The notes below the pieces were generated by a model. It worked only from the letters and a program-made list of their open reading frames with translations, had not been told where the DNA came from and did not search any database. A DNA stretch of 5,575 nt from Thermohalobaculum sp039030715. Lineage in GTDB: Bacteria; Pseudomonadota; Alphaproteobacteria; Rhodobacterales; Rhodobacteraceae. Shown piece after piece: positions 5,481-5,575 of this stretch (its first letter is position 1; the number at the start of each line of letters is the position of its first letter). Where the stretch lies: contig JBCCDU010000142.1 of the NCBI GenBank assembly GCA_039030715.1, positions 1-5,575 on the forward strand, read 5' to 3'. The translations under genes and the position numbers were made by a program.

Positions 5481-5575
5481 GTCCCGGGGGGGTTGGGGGG
5501 GCCCGACGGAGAGGGCCCCGGCCCGGGGGCCCCCGGCAGTGCCGGGCAGCCCCCGGGGGGGGGGGGTTGGGGGGG
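5481..5575. repeat. G/C-homopolymer low-complexity tail
   Basis: Composition changes abruptly to almost pure G and C. The motif C3 then G7-TT-G7 occurs at 5483-5501 and again in longer form at the very end (G12 at 5555-5566, TT, G7 at 5569-5575). Between them are runs of GGGCCC type and a near-perfect palindrome, CCCGGCA-G-TGCCGGG (5532-5546). The plain reading is a low-quality or mis-assembled contig end, since long G runs are a known failure of two-colour sequencing and of GC-rich assembly. A real G-quadruplex-forming repeat cannot be excluded from one sequence. Confidence 0.6.

Overview
The window looks like a short, high-GC contig from an alphaproteobacterium, most likely Rhodobacterales (Rhodobacteraceae or a relative). 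This rests on GC-rich codon use, a Hint_2-type protein of the kind abundant in that group, and the style of the lactate-utilisation proteins. It is an inference from remembered protein families; no search was run.

Layout. The minus strand, read right to left, carries one gene cluster: lutA (4220-3465), a 117-residue protein of unknown function (3468-3115), lutB (3027-1600), lutC (1603-950) and a 255-residue uncharacterised protein (875-108). lutA and the small gene overlap by 4 bases (ATGA), as do lutB and lutC. An 87-base gap precedes lutB and a 74-base gap precedes the last gene. The first four genes are very probably one operon; the fifth may be its last cistron or have its own promoter. 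On the plus strand, a gene for a Hint-domain protein (4525-5394) is divergently oriented.

The roughly 300 bases between the two divergent genes hold the likely control signals: a clear inverted repeat (TGGTAA-N7-TTACCA) 31 bases before the lutA start, a near-perfect Shine-Dalgarno sequence followed by a three-codon ORF that ends inside that repeat, and on the other strand a possible promoter with an eight-C run in its spacer and a 15-codon upstream ORF. No regulator gene or lactate permease lies in the window.

Function. LutA, LutB and LutC are the expected parts of an iron-sulfur complex that oxidises L-lactate to pyruvate in the cytoplasm, known from Bacillus LutABC and Shewanella LldEFG. 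The unusual part is the small protein translationally coupled behind lutA. Both ends of the window look like troublesome sequence: tandem hairpins at the left and a G-homopolymer, G/C-only stretch from about 5481 at the right, probably a contig-end artefact.
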